NCBI GenBank assembly: GCA_963513935.1
Contig: OY740777.1
Location: forward strand, 13,565,092-13,629,091
Origin: Aphrophora alni
Lineage: Eukaryota > Arthropoda > Insecta > Hemiptera > Aphrophoridae
Direction of reading: 5' to 3'
Length of the DNA: 64,000 nt
Under the pieces are notes generated by a model, which did no database searches, was not told the DNA's origin, and was given only the letters and a program-made list of their open reading frames with translations. Within the stretch, counting starts at the first letter, position 1; each line of letters begins with the position of its first letter. A program made the translations under genes and the position numbers. This document shows positions 11,701-23,150 of the stretch, one piece after another.

Positions 11701-11749
11701 CACACAAAGCCCAATTTATATTTAAACGTAGCATACAGCAAGTTTGTGA

Positions 11750-12660
11750 ATAAAAATATCGCCGCCAGAAGTCTATTGTTAGAAAAAAAGGAGTTTATAA
11801 AACGATTATGACGTCATCTCACGTTACACATAAGAGAATATTGAAACAATATATTTTTTATATAAAATATTTCAACCTTGTCACTTTTGTTAGGGTTAAA
11901 AGACAATTAAATGACGTAATAATTGTATAAAAAAACCATAAAGTGTACCTACTACAACAAACAATGCCGGCTATTAAATATAGTTATAAACAAAATAATT
12001 GCTTTATTTTACTATAAAATAAATTGCGCGAAAACTTTGCACAAACTTTCTGACTTATCCAAATAAAAACCAATCGTCATCAAAAAACTCAGCTGTTAAT
12101 TAAAAAAAGGATGTAACACATTATCTCAAAAACGGGTGATCTGAATGAATCACAAATTTGCGTTCTTCAGTAGGTGATGTAGTGATAATTTAATGAGAAT
12201 TATTTAAGGGATTTGAACGTTGGGGTTGATCATAATTTATGAATTTTATTAATGTTTTGAATATTTAAAAAAAATCATGTTTATGTATTTGGAACGCTAG
12301 TTTAAATTTATCATTATAAATAATAATTTGTTTGAAAATATTTCCTCCGCGTAAATATGAGATTGTAAAACGTGCTATGTAATATCGTACCAACACTTCA
12401 AAATATAAGCCTGAACTTAAACATAATAGCTTGAATCTTTCTAAAAACTACAATATAGTTATAATAGTTATTACGTGCATTTTCATTAGTTTTTTTATTA
12501 ATTTGTATACCTACTGGATTTATTGTGGGTTTAGTTTTGCGAAATTTTATAATTTTAATGAAACTACACCAATTTCTTTCAACTCTTACTTTTAAGACCC
12601 AGAGAAAAATTTGAATTTGATCTACAAAACAGATATATAATTTTGAAAAACAAACGCCTG
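11750..12660. other. AT-rich stretch, nothing recognised
   Basis: No frames, RNA genes or shared repeats identified. Confidence 0.45.
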
Positions 12661-12689
12661 GGCTTTTTTCTTTTTTTCATATTCAAAAA

Positions 12690-12745
12690 ATATCGCTTGA
12701 TGAAGGTAGTTGATAGATGGTCTTGAAACGTCGTGTTTTACATTT
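12690..12745 (+). repeat. Penelope-terminus / hammerhead-like hairpin motif
   Basis: CTTGATGAAG, a short hairpin segment, then CTTGAAACGTCGTGTTTT. The order TGATGA - stem - GAAAC - GTC resembles the hammerhead core carried in the terminal repeats of many Penelope-like elements. Closely similar motifs occur at about 15.36 and 15.75 kb. The assignment rests on this short motif only. Confidence 0.4.
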
Positions 12746-12760
12746 CATCCTACAGACACC

Positions 12761-12765
<5 letters not shown>

Positions 12766-12830
<65 letters not shown>
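12766..12830. repeat. (TA)n microsatellite
   Basis: About 65 bp of uninterrupted TA repeat, directly 3' of the GAAACGTCG motif. The open frame 12717-12968 is an artefact of it. Confidence 0.95.
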
Positions 12831-12833
<3 letters not shown>

Positions 12834-13084
12834 ATTTTCTTCTATTATCATCTAATTGTCGCCAAATTTAATAAATACATAATATTTTGTAATTGGTATG
12901 GACAAGTTAGTTTGCCAAAAAAATTAATTATCACCAATTTTATTCTCCGCCCGCCCCCCCCTATTTAATTGTATTTTTAATTAGCATCATCAGATCTATA
13001 CAATTCTCTTTTTGGTGTTCCCTTCTTCTTGTTTTACAGATGTTAAATTACAAAATGTCTAAATAAACTTTCTGTCCCCATTCT

Positions 13085-13300
13085 AGAGACTACGGATTTA
13101 CCAATCCCGAGGTAACCTAGCTGGATGTACATAGTTTGTCACGTAGTCTTAAGTTAGATCCACGTTCTCTTTCATCTTTTCTATCTGGTCTCTCTTGACC
13201 AATTTTTGATTTTTTCCGACCTTGACGCTATTAGAGCATTCTAGGTATAGGAGTCTATTTTAAAATCTTTTCTTCTTCTTCTTCTTTTATACGTACCAGG
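13085..13300 (+). repeat. SINE-like family S copy
   Basis: Nearly complete: AATCCCGAGGTAACCTAGC (A-box-like), AAGTTAGATCC (B-box-like), TATCTGGTCTCTCTTGACCA, GACGCTATTAGAGCATTC, AGGAGTCTATTTTAAAA, then a T/C-rich tail with (TTC)n. Confidence 0.7.
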
Positions 13301-13565
13301 TGTCAAAAAGTTCCGGATCCATTGAGTTACTTTGAAACAGGTAGAAAACTCAAATTTTAGAAATATTTTTGGGGTATTGGGGGAGGGGCAACTTTTCAAA
13401 TATAAACCCCCATCGAGTACTGTGTCAATTTAAATTTTTTATTTACTAGAAAATAACTGCACAAATTACTCCAATTGAAATATTGACCAGTCAAATATTC
13501 ATATTTGATATTATACTTTCAAATTTTAGTTTCGAGAAAATAAATTTTGAGATTAAATTAAAATT
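13295..13565 (+). repeat. Dispersed repeat, family D
   Basis: Begins near ACCAGGTGTCAAAAAGTTCC and runs through GTAGAAAACTCAAATTTTAG, a GGGGGAGGGG word, CAGTCAAATATTCATATTTG and GAGAAAATAAATTTTGAG. The same words in the same order occur at about 44.65-44.96 kb. Non-coding. Inserted between two S copies. Confidence 0.6.
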
Positions 13566-13584
13566 TTAGGGGAATGCAACCGGG

Positions 13585-13830
13585 AAGGGGCTCACTGTAG
13601 TGAATACGGGCTTGGCAATCCCGAAAACCTAGCTGAGTCTACACCTTTTTTTCATGTAGTCTCTTTTATCTTTCCTATCAGGTGTTTCTTTGAACAACTA
13701 TTGTTCTCTTTTAACCCTTGCGCTTTTATATATTCTCTTGATTTGGGTCTTTATTTTAAACTTTTTTTTTTTTTATAAGGCGATGATGACCGAGAGATTT
13801 TTTTGCTTTTAAACACCAAGTACTTCATAC
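13585..13830 (+). repeat. SINE-like family S copy
   Basis: Starts GGGGCTCACTGTAGTGAATA then GGCTTGGCAATCCCGAAAAC, followed by CTAGCTGAGTCTACACC, the CTATCAGGTG block, and an intact tail TTATAAGGCGATGATGACCG with AGATTTTTTTGC. The segment holding the B-box-like core is deleted. It shows the likely 5' start of the family. Confidence 0.7.
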
Positions 13831-14160
13831 AGGGTGTTTACAAAAATCTTTCAAAAACAGCTTCTTTTTCACCCCAAAACCAATGAAAAAGTTTACAAAA
13901 ACATATTTACTAAAATGCTTAGTTTTATCTAGCCACCATTTTGTGTTATTAACTGAAAAATATATTTTTTTAAATTATATGAGTTGAAATGTTGAATGCT
14001 ACTTAGAGTAATAAATACCCAATTTAGAGAAAAATAATAAACAGATGTCCTTTACTCATTTCAAAATGGTGGTTATTTAACTTTTTAAAGTCGAATAACT
14101 ATTAATAACCATCTCAAGAACCATTAATTTTACAATACTTAAAAAAAAAATTTAAAACAA
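13830..14160 (+). repeat. Partial element with ACAGGGTGTTT terminus (family F-like)
   Basis: Begins ACAGGGTGTTTACAAAAATC immediately after an S copy, then carries words typical of the F arms (ATGCTTAGTTTTATCTAGCC, CCATTTTGTG, TTTCAAAATGGTGGTTATTT). Its far end is not recognisable. Confidence 0.5.
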
Positions 14161-14189
14161 CAAACTAAATTATTCTTTCATAGCTTAAT

Positions 14190-14400
14190 TCTACACCTTT
14201 TCTCAGCTACTGGGTTAGATTCCTCTCTTATATCTTTCCAACAGGTCTCTTTTTGACCAACTCTTGTTCTCTTCCAACCCTGACGCTATTAGAGTATTTG
14301 AGGGCTAGGAATCTTTATTTTATTTCGTTTTCTTCCTATTTTATAAAACGATGATGACCGAAAGGTTTTTTTCCCCCTTTAAACGACAAAAAAATCGACT
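14190..14400 (+). repeat. SINE-like family S copy
   Basis: Contains CTGGGTTAGATTCCTCTCTT, TCTTTTTGACCAACTCTTGT, CCTGACGCTATTAGAGTATT, AGGAATCTTTATTTTATTTC, and a full tail AAAACGATGATGACCGAAAG then CTTTAAACGAC. The 5' quarter is missing. Confidence 0.7.
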
Positions 14401-14419
14401 CTCAATAAAACTAAGACAA

Positions 14420-15320
14420 TTCAGTCCTTGGACACCGCAGGACCCTCCACCTGCTTACGTCTAACACTTGCAAATTGCAAGTCTAATAAATTAGACCTCA
14501 GTGAGGTCGCCGCTTAGAAGAAGAGTTAAGTAAACAAAAAGTCCAATGTCTAAACACGTTCTTTGTGTTCGTATCGGAGCCGACAAACAGAGCTAACACA
14601 TCTGTTCTAACAGCTGTTTGCTGCCAACACTCCCAACCAAAATGTTACTAGTAAATAACAAAACATTATTTCACCTAAACGTACCAAAGATTGTGTACGC
14701 TCATCTAATGAGTCGAGATTTGTTGATGGTGTGGGGAGATAGTGAGGGTCCAACAAGTTAAGATCCCAAATTACTAAATAAACAATACTTATATCTAATC
14801 TAATAGGCTACTATTAATAAAACAATTTTTTATGTAAATAAATTTTATTTCGTAAGAAGTTATAGGACTTTGTTAAAATCGAGTGAATCTACCGATTTCG
14901 GGTGCGAGAATATGATTTTGTTGTCCTGATATTTGTTGAAAAATACATGGGGGGGGGGGGGTAAAGCCACATTGTTAAAACTTACAAAACGTTTCACATT
15001 CAATTATTTCTATGAAATGGCCATCTTTACTTCCACTATGAAATGGGAGTCTATTTTGGAATGGTGTCTGTCTGGCGACTGCGGTTTGTAAAGTGATCTA
15101 CATTTCAAACGTTTAAACCGATTATAATCAAATTATGAACGTGGAAACATTTTATCGATTTTTCTTCTTTTCTTTTCTTCGATCACTCAAAATTTGGGTT
15201 TACGTAACACAAAAAAACCTAATATTAGAATTTTCTCAAAATCATACAATGCGACGTCAAAAATATATTAGGGAATATAGATTTCCGCGTAATTGTTAAT
15301 AATGATTAATAATATTTTCT
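14420..15320. other. Mixed stretch with a G13 homopolymer
   Basis: About 14,430-14,640 is less AT-rich than its surroundings but shows no frame or splice pair that I could support. A run of 13 G lies at about 14949-14961. Otherwise unassigned. Confidence 0.4.
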
Positions 15321-15324
15321 AATC

Positions 15325-15800
15325 ATATGTGTGTATAAAAAACTTGCACACGACGTTTCGAGATTATAAATCAACTCTCGTTATCAAGTGTTAAACTTAG
15401 ATCATAAAATAATATCTAGTAGCCTAGAGCCATGTTGGAAACTAAAACTAAATCTATAACCTAAGAAAAAAACTCAAGCCTAAAACTAAATAAAACAGAT
15501 ACAAACGTGACCAGATAAAACCACAACACACAAGTCTGCACTACACAAAGAACGGCAAGCAACTGCGATAAAGGAATGGGGCAAAGAGAAAGTTGTCCTA
15601 ACTGTTTATAGGGGTAAACAACCTTTTGCCCGCTTTTTCAAAAGTTACGTTCTTGATCGCTTATGATACCCATTTGTGGAATAAGCGGCACCCTAAGCTA
15701 CTAGGCTTTGTTGGTGTTCTTCTCTGTTATGTTCTAAGTTTTACGCTTGATAATGACAGTTGATTTATTCTTTCGAAACGTCGTGTACTATATAGAAATG
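15325..15800. mobile_element. Foldback with Penelope-terminus-like ends
   Basis: The left side (about 15338-15395) contains, on the minus strand, TTGATAACGAGAG ... TCTCGAAACGTCGTG; the right side (about 15746-15785) contains TTGATAATGACAG ... TTTCGAAACGTCGTG on the plus strand. The two ends are therefore inverted copies of one motif, with CGAGA/TCTCG able to pair. The 350 bp between them has no coding similarity. This layout fits a Penelope-like element relic with inverted terminal repeats; the identification rests on the termini. Confidence 0.5.
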
Positions 15801-16600
15801 ATAGCAATGTTCGATTAAACCATATTAATAACTAAATATATGATTTAAAAAATGCGTAAAGTATGTTGAAAATCTGAAATTCCTGTTTCATTAACAAAAG
15901 ACGTCATAACGCGGAAACTACTGCGCCGATTTCAAAAAAAATGACAGATTTAAATAGTGTTCAGATCGTATTTCAGTTTTGTCTTATCGTTGAAAATTGA
16001 AACTAAATTAATATGTTGATTTATGTTACTTAAATGTAAACAATTTGAAAACCATTAAACCAATTTGAATCAAACAAAAACGAAAACCTGACATTATAAC
16101 GTACGAAAAAAATAAAAATGAATAAAATTCGGATCAGCTGTTTTCTAGTTGCAAGCTCACAGACAGATAGAGACTTTGTAAACTTACAAATAGACGTAAT
16201 TTCATTGACATTAGTGTCGCATAAAAAGATAGTTAATGAATGTCTACGACATTTAAAACTTTATGAATGATGCATTTATTTCTCCTACAAAGCTCTAGGT
16301 ATGACGCAACATTTATACATCACTAATACGTAGGCAATGAACCTATAAAATTCTAAATAAAACTTTATGTCATTTAATAAAACTTGTTTATTATTTTAAT
16401 CGTTTGTTAGTGTTATGTTCATATTGTTTACATATGAGATACTATATAGCCTACTAATAGTAGCTAGCGAGAAGCATGGTGTGTGTGAGTGGGTTTAATC
16501 GCTGTTGAAGCTAAAAAAGTTAGTGTGTTGACCCAGCACGGTGGGGTAAGATTTTAAGTTTTTATTTTTATATATTTTTTAAGCAATGTTAACTCTGTAA
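15800..16600. other. AT-rich stretch, possible dispersed-repeat remnant
   Basis: Words such as AAACTACTGCGCCGATTTCA and GACAGATAGAGAC resemble the dispersed family R seen at 51.4 kb (AGACCGATTTAAATCAC), but only weakly. Nothing else recognised. Confidence 0.35.
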
Positions 16601-16605
16601 ATATA

Positions 16606-17576
16606 CAGGGTGTTTCCAAACAACGTTCCAGAGGTCAAAATGAGGAAAAACTATTAGAAACATATGTCTTAAAATCCTTCGTTTTCCGATTTAAAAAAAA
16701 AACTACACTTTTGGAGAGAAATTAGATACCGATTTCAAATTTGATATAAATATTTTTATGTGACCTTTCATCAACATACTAAGACTTTCTTTTCTGTGTT
16801 TTTAAAATGGCGAGTGTTTAAAATTTTTAATCCGAAATACGTCAAAAACTATTAACTTTCATAAAATTTACAAAAGACCAAACATTTTTTTTTTTAAATT
16901 ACAAACGAAATGAATTTTGTAATTTTTCAGTAGCTTAAGAAACAATCAAGTTATTGTCAAAAAACTGAAAACATAATTTATTGGAACTTGTCTACACCAC
17001 CCAAATTAGCCTAAAACCAAAATATTTCAGAATTATGATTTTTTAATGGTAATAATATTAAACTTTTTTTGATTTTTGTTTTAAATGGATCGTTTAATTA
17101 CAAAATATTGTTTTAGGCTAAATTGTGTGTTTTAGACAATTAAGTTACCAAGAAATTATATTTTCCGTTTTTGGCTGGAATTATCTTTAAGCTGCTGAAA
17201 AATTAAAGCTTATTGTTTGTCATTGAAAAAGAAAACTTTTTGTTCAATTGTAAGTTTTGTGTAAATTTATTGGTTTTTGATATATTTGACATTAAGCACT
17301 TTAAACACCGCCATTTGTAAAACATACAAAACAAAGTCCTGGATTTTGGTGCATTGATAAAAGGTAACATACAGAATATGTAGGCCTATAGCAAATTTGA
17401 ACTCGATACATAAATTATTTCCAATTTTTTTTTTTGTAGAAAACACAAATTAGGTGACACACTGAAAAGTAAGCATTTAGGACATATACTCACAGGAACA
17501 TTTTAAATTATTTTGACCCAAGAACCCCCATCCTTAAGTTTTGAACCGTAGTATGTAAAACACCCTGTACATGTTA
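16606..17576. mobile_element. Foldback element, family F, full copy with ~480-bp arms
   Basis: Left terminus ACAGGGTGTTTCC at 16606 and right terminus AAACACCCTGT ending near 17572 are inverted repeats. The whole interior is mirrored too, with divergence: left GTTCCAGAGGTCAAAATGAG / right GTTCAAAACTTAAGG-type words; left TTTTAAAATGGCGAGTGTTT / right (reverse complement) TTTACAAATGGCGGTGTTTA; left CACCCAAATTAGCCTAAAAC / right reverse complement ACACACAATTTAGCCTAAAA. The arms meet near 17.08 kb with almost no loop. No transposase frame. Solo arms occur at 9.4, 28.0, 54.2 and 57.6 kb. Confidence 0.8.
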
Positions 17577-17589
17577 TAAAAACCTCAAG

Positions 17590-17790
17590 GGCTCACTGAT
17601 AGCAGGTAGGGTGTGGCAAGCCCCAGGAATCCTTCTTGGTTCTACATCTTTCCTAATCTTTCGTTAAAACGCGTTCTTTTATTTACCCTTTTAAATTTCT
17701 CTTCACCAAATGTTGATCTTTTCCGACCCCGACGCTATTGGAATATTGGAAGTGGGCCGTAATTTTATACTCATTTTTATTATTGTAACA
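17590..17790 (+). repeat. SINE-like family S copy, diverged
   Basis: Starts GGGCTCACTGATAGCAGGTA, then GGCAAGCCCCAGGAATCC, and ends with CCGACCCCGACGCTATTGGA and a TTTATACTC word. The open frame at 17710-17949 starts inside it and is not a gene. Confidence 0.6.
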
Positions 17791-18460
17791 ACAACAAAAT
17801 GTATATCAAAAAATATCTTGACAATGACGTTGAATTATTTACAACTTTACGATTGGCTAGAGAAGATAGACGAAAACGTTTCACTTAAAAAAAACTATAT
17901 CTCGGCCATTTTGTATCGCATGCTGAAATGGAAAATATATAAATTGTAAATTTTAGTAAGCTCTATAAAATGTTACTAGACAATTTTCTTTAAAGTCTAA
18001 TTTAGTCTTAACAAGAAATGCAAATATTTCGTACACAAATCGTGAAATAAAAAATAATTTAACTTACAAAGCTCCGATATTTTCCAATATATAAAAAGAA
18101 ACGTAATTGACAATTTGCGATTTACAAATTATTTTCAAATTTGTCACCGGCAAAGTTATAAAATTCCGGAACACGACGATTTTAGAAATGTTTATCAAAT
18201 CTCTGTAACGCGGTCAATTTTGAACGTTCAACAAATTTTAAAACCAAATTGTAGTTCTTTTCTATATCTACAGCCTTCTGTATCTCTATACCCTTTCTCC
18301 AAAAAACTTCCAGTTTCTGAGCTTTTAAAGTTACAATTTTTGTTTAATTAGACGCGTTTTTACACGTTAAATGCTAAACAATATATATGAAATTGTATAC
18401 AATTATATCGTTTACAACATGTCTTGAAATTTTTTTGTTTCCAGTAGTTAAAAACCAGCA
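17790..18460. other. AT-rich stretch, nothing recognised
   Basis: The plus-strand frames 17710-17949 and 18115-18351 (78 codons) were read through; neither shows a recognisable domain or plausible exon borders. Confidence 0.4.
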
Positions 18461-18464
18461 CCAC

Positions 18465-18545
18465 ACTAGATGCGATACATATCTTAAAGTTGTAAGCGCT
18501 ATGCGATAATTATCTTATAAGATATGTATCGCTAGTACGCCTTCA
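18465..18545. repeat. Short palindrome
   Basis: GCGATACATATCTTA near 18475 is mirrored by TAAGATATGTATCGC near 18520, giving a 15-bp stem around a loop of about 30 bp. A smaller inner inverted pair (GCGCTATGCGATAATTATC) lies in the loop. Confidence 0.7.
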
Positions 18546-18612
18546 AATCATGTTGTAGCTGGTACACGACACCCTTCGTCCGGCTGCATTCCCAGTTTGA
18601 TAATGTATATCT
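18546..18612. repeat. Solo terminal fragment of family T
   Basis: ACACCCTTCGTCCGGCTGCA then TTCCCAGTTTGATAATGTAT matches the right end of family T copy B (about 11650-11695). Confidence 0.6.
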
Positions 18613-18619
18613 CTCAACA

Positions 18620-18765
18620 CTCTAATAGTGTTAAGAACAGAAAAGAAGAAAGTTGCTTAAGAAAGATGAACCTAACCCCACATTATTAGAAAGGTGTAGA
18701 TCCAGCTAGGTTATTACGCGACTGTCACTCCTGTACTTACTATAGGACAGCCCTAGGGACGTAAT
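18620..18765 (-). repeat. SINE-like family S fragment, reverse
   Basis: Carries AAAGATGAACCTAACCCCA, GGTGTAGATCCAGCTAGGTT (reverse complement of the A-box-like region) and CTCCTGTACTTACTA. The 3' half of the family is missing. Confidence 0.55.
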
Positions 18766-18769
18766 TTTT

Positions 18770-19570
18770 AAAAAGCATTTTAAAACTATGACCATGTAAT
18801 ACATTAACTTTAATTTTAATTTTTAACACTTGTGTAAGAAAAGAAAAAGTTCAGGGGACGGATAATATTCTATTTCGTAATTGTTTCAGAAAAATCCGAT
18901 TCCCTCCAAAATGCCTGTAAGTCTGCAATTAATCGTATAAAGGGCCAACGATTAAAAACAATGTCTTGCAAATTGTTGTAAACTGTACCGACATTTGCAA
19001 TTTTCGGCAATATATTTATCAAAATTCGCAGGAGTTAGGTTAGGTATAAACAATACAATTATTTTCATAAGCAAGTATAAGAAAGCTGCACCCATTTTCT
19101 GATTCTTTGTGTTTAAATTATCCCAATTACGAAACAATAATTATGGTTAGTTTTTAAGGTTATGTTTAGCCTGTGGTTATAGAACGAAAGTGAGTGTGCA
19201 TAACAATCAACCTAGTAACGTTTTATTACTGGTAATAAATCCATTTAATTACCCCAGATGGAACAGCTGATTGTAGACCTCAGTTTTCAATAATTGATAA
19301 TGAATCATTCTGGATAATTCGAACACGTAGGCCAAGTATTTAGAGTAGGTTGATGACTGATCCATATTTCACTGTCATAGTTACTCCAAAAATAGACATT
19401 TAAAATTATAATTACAATTATTTAGGTTCTTAGATTCATTTGAATTTGGTTTCATTAATCTTTTAGTTGTAAAATAATTTGGTTTCCGAATACTATATAA
19501 CGCAGTGAAACAATGAAATTTCAATTTTCTGATTGAATTAAATTTGTATAATTTTTGAAAATTAGTTTGG
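18770..19570. other. AT-rich stretch, nothing recognised
   Basis: A minus-strand 61-codon frame at 18952-19137 is unrecognised. GTTAGGTTAGG occurs at about 19033 as a very short TTAGG tract. Confidence 0.4.
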
Positions 19571-19574
19571 CTGG

Positions 19575-20530
19575 ATTTTAGTTACTCTAATACTTGAATC
19601 TTGTATTACTTAGCAATTAATTTCTCCAATACTTGTGATTTAGTCTCTATACTACTTGGAAATTAGATTATGTAATATCTGAATTTTTGATTAATTCAGA
19701 ATTATTTCTCCAATACTTATAATTTATTTTCTCCACTATTTACAATTTAGTTTCTCTAATACTTGAATCTTGGATTACGTATAAATTATTTTCTACAATA
19801 TTTTTAGTTTAATTTCTCTAATACTTGGACATTAGTTTTTCCAATATTTGAACGTTAATATCTCTAATAGCAGGATTTGATCTCTAAATTTAATAATTTA
19901 AATTTGCATTACTTGTAAATTAGTTTCTCTAATATTTGAAGTTCAGTTTACTTGAACTTTAATATCTTTAATAGTAATTCATCTCTAAAATTATTACCTT
20001 AAATTTTGATTACATGTAAGTTAGTTTCCAATACTTCAAATTTTTATAAACTTAAATTTTAGTTTATTTACGAACTAAGAATTTCTAATACTTGAAAATG
20101 AGTTTACAATTTAGTTTTTTCTTCTACTTGAACTTTGTTTCTCTAAAATTTTAAGTTTAGTTTACCTCAATTATAGTTTCTGTTATGTTTTAAATTTTTA
20201 TTACTTGACAATAACGTTCTGTAATACTTTAAATATAACTTAGTTTCATTTATTTTTTCTCCATAATGGTTAAAACTTATCTGAATAATACTAAAAATTT
20301 ATTTTAATTAGACCTTAGTTCATTTGATTCTTGGAGTAGGAACTAATGGAGTCTCTAATACTTGATATTTTGTTGATCTCATACTTCGAACTAAGTTTCT
20401 ATAATATTTTTAATTTATTTTATTTTATACTTGAAACTTAATTTCTGAATATGTGAAGTGTGGTTTACTTGCAGTTTAAATTCTACAATACTTATATCTC
20501 TAATTTTCTATTACTTGAAATTTCAAAAGT
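19575..20530. repeat. Decayed minisatellite, roughly 20-30 bp unit
   Basis: The phrase TTAGTTTCTCTAATACTTGA recurs in degraded form about every 20-35 bp for nearly 1 kb: for example TTACTCTAATACTTGAATCT, TTTCTCCAATACTTGTGATT, TTTCTCTAATACTTGAATCT and TTTCTCTAATACTTGGACAT. Spacing is irregular, so it is an old array broken up by indels. No second copy was seen in the window. Confidence 0.75.
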
Positions 20531-20559
20531 TTCTATAAAAATTAATAGAATTAACACAC

Positions 20560-21410
20560 ATATGATGCGCACTGTTTAAGTTAGTTGTACAAATACGACT
20601 CTGTGAGAACTGTCAAGTGTCCCTTAATATTTGTGTGTTTTAAATACTTATATTTATTAATCATATATGTGTCAATTTTAATTTTATCGTTTCCTTAACG
20701 ACCTACACCTATCGATAGAATATTCTGGTGATGGGATTTTGCTCCGAAAATGACGTTAAAAGCTAGTTTTTTTGGTACAATAAATAAGAGAGATTTAGAT
20801 ATAAAAAATATACGAAGTTTATATAAATGTATTTCAGGTCAGATGGAAGTTTATGAATGAAACTAAATTCACAAATTAAATGTAGCATTTAACGCAGTAC
20901 CTAACCGGAAAATAGATGTCAACGAATTTCAATTATGTAACTTTTATAAGTGCAATGTTACTAGAAAAGTTAAATATATACTCTTTAAAAATATTCCTTA
21001 AGTAGAAAGCAGTGGAATTTAAACGGTGTAACGGACAAGAAATTAGACAATGTTTGACTCAGGACCAACAAAAGTTTCCACATAATTATTTCCTGGCCCA
21101 GCTATGGGAAAGTACGAGAGAAAATGTTGAATTGAGGTTAGAATCGGAATGATGTAACGTTAGACAGTTGTGTCAAATATGTCACACTGGTAGAAACGTG
21201 ATGGGAATAATTATAATATTTTAGTTAATTAGGGGGGGGGTACTTCCTGTTTGTAGAGACGAATAAAAATGGAGATATTTGTGCCCTAATGAGAATGCTT
21301 GGAAAATTAATTAAAATAACAGTTAGAGCGTAGTGTAGGCAATCACGCATGGTGTGAGTGAAAGAAACAGACTCATTTGATAAATAGTATTTCTTCTAAA
21401 AATGCTTTAA
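20560..21410. other. AT-rich stretch with a G9 run
   Basis: Nothing recognised apart from nine G at about 21232-21240. Confidence 0.4.
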
Positions 21411-21419
21411 TAAATAGTA

Positions 21420-21649
21420 TAATTCATTACTAGGACCAAAAGTGAAGCTTTTCAATACAAGCTCAAGTTTAACTTTTTTTAATTCATTTAATCCTCAGAA
21501 AATGAGGGAGGATCGAAAAGCTTCTTTTGGTCCAAGTGATGAACTATAGTTTTCGTTATACTTCAAATAGCCTAATATAAGAAAACAATTTCACAAAAAC
21601 TAAAATGTTATAACCTATTTACATTCAAATCGATGGTAACAGCTGTTAA

Positions 21650-21653
<4 letters not shown>
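21420..21653 (-). repeat. Dispersed repeat, family E, reverse copy
   Basis: Reverse complement of the sequence at 36.4-36.8 and 63.2-63.6 kb: GGACCAAAAGTGAAGCTTTT, ATACAAGCTCAAGTTTAAC, GGTCCAAGTGATGAACTATA, TTATACTTCAAATA, and GATGGTAACAGCTGTTAAAC. The copy stops at the TA tract that follows. Inside it the ACCAAAAG--AAGCTTTT word occurs in both orientations, a small foldback. Confidence 0.75.

Positions 21654-21699
<46 letters not shown>
21654..21699. repeat. (TA)n microsatellite
   Basis: About 46 bp of TA repeat separating family E from an RT fragment. Confidence 0.95.
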
Positions 21700-21704
<5 letters not shown>

Positions 21705-21709
21705 TAAAT

Positions 21710-21930
21710 AATAAATAACAGAGGACCCAATATTGAACCTTGTAGTACACCAATAATCATATTAAAATATTTATTACTTATTATTATAAATAAAACTCAT
21801 TAATTGTTTTATAGGAGAAAAATGAAACTTTATCAAAAAATAATATTAATTTGTTTAATTCTTGACAGAAATATTATAAATAACAATATTTTACTAATAG
21901 TATATTTTGTGTGATAAAAACAGTTCGATA
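21710..21930 (-). pseudogene. Non-LTR reverse transcriptase fragment
   Basis: On the minus strand it encodes GVLQGSILGPLLFII, the conserved 'GVPQGSILGPLLFIIYINDL' block of non-LTR reverse transcriptases, cut off by the TA tract. The upstream 150 bp is the same sequence found in three copies at 25.7-26.2 kb, so it belongs to the same element family. Confidence 0.7.
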
Positions 21931-21959
21931 GAATGAATAACAGATAATTTGGAGGAGTT

Positions 21960-23150
21960 TATAAAACTTCTTATGTAGGCCTAACTACAGACTAAAAATT
22001 ACAAGATGGAAAATGATTGAAAATATGCTTCTAAACCCTAGATTATTATTTGTATGTGTAATAAATTAAAATAATAACAAACTTTATGGACAGCCAACAA
22101 CCGATTATTCTTTTTAATTGGCTGCCATGATTTCACCTTGATTATGACTCATTATTATGGTTTCTTAATACTAACATCAGTATAATAAAGCTATATTTTA
22201 AAACGTGTCCCAATAAAGATTTAATCAAACAAGTTGCTGCTGAGAAGTTCTTGGCAGTGGTCGTGATAGTGGTTAAATTAATAACGGATAAACTAATTAA
22301 CCTGAATAAACGTCTGGAGAAGATGACGATTTCCATGACAGGAAATTCAGATTAACTTTTCCTTATCATGTCTGGTTAAGGAAATTATGATACCCGAACA
22401 GTTTTCCTAGTGTTTAAATTTTCCCTTTTGCAAATTTTAATCAAAATCGTATAAGAAGTTTGCGTTATTGTCTACCCCACGAAGATACTGCTGGACGTAA
22501 TGAAACGTTTCATAGAAGTGATAACTATTCACAAAAATTATATTTGTCTACAGTTGTTGACAAAGTGGCATTTTGTTCATTTAAATTAGTTTGCAAAACA
22601 GCTGATTTCTCAACAGTTTCACTTTGCCCACTACTTTGCTCACTCCGAATGGTAACCGAACAAAACGAAATTTAGGTTAAGTTTATTTGAATTGATTTAT
22701 AATATACAGGAAATATCCCGTAAAATAACATAAATAAACAACAAAACAACGTTTTAAAGTTGAAAAAGGAAGTAATTATTCGTGAATATGATTGACAATG
22801 TATGTACACGGAGAGTATTTTTCGTTTGCCGAGTTTTGAAGTTGGCAATCCCGTTTCCTCAACAATACACCTAAGTTATTTGTAATATTCATAAATAACC
22901 TCAGTTTTGACGTGAGAACTTCTACTCAGTGTTGATGTGTTGTTTAGCACTACTGCTATATTTTTTGTAGTTAGTTTTAAAATATGGACAGTTCAGAGGA
23001 TGAAAACCTGTCAAATACCCCGCCTAAATTAGCGGAAAAAGCTAACAACGTTGTACTAAATCTCCTTCCTGTCAAATCAAGGAAAAAGTAGGACCGCCAG
23101 TATGAACTGTTTTTATTACCAAAATAACAACTGTAGACAAAGTATAATGT
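21960..23150. other. Unassigned stretch
   Basis: Short frames at 22142-22336 (minus), 22460-22675 (plus) and 22977-23165 (minus) show no domain I recognise. CACTTTGC words at 22.57-22.65 kb resemble the ends of the palindrome at 23.15 kb. Confidence 0.4.

Noticed and set aside
12717..12968. 83-codon plus-strand frame
   Set aside because: Driven by a (TA)n tract; no domain on either side.
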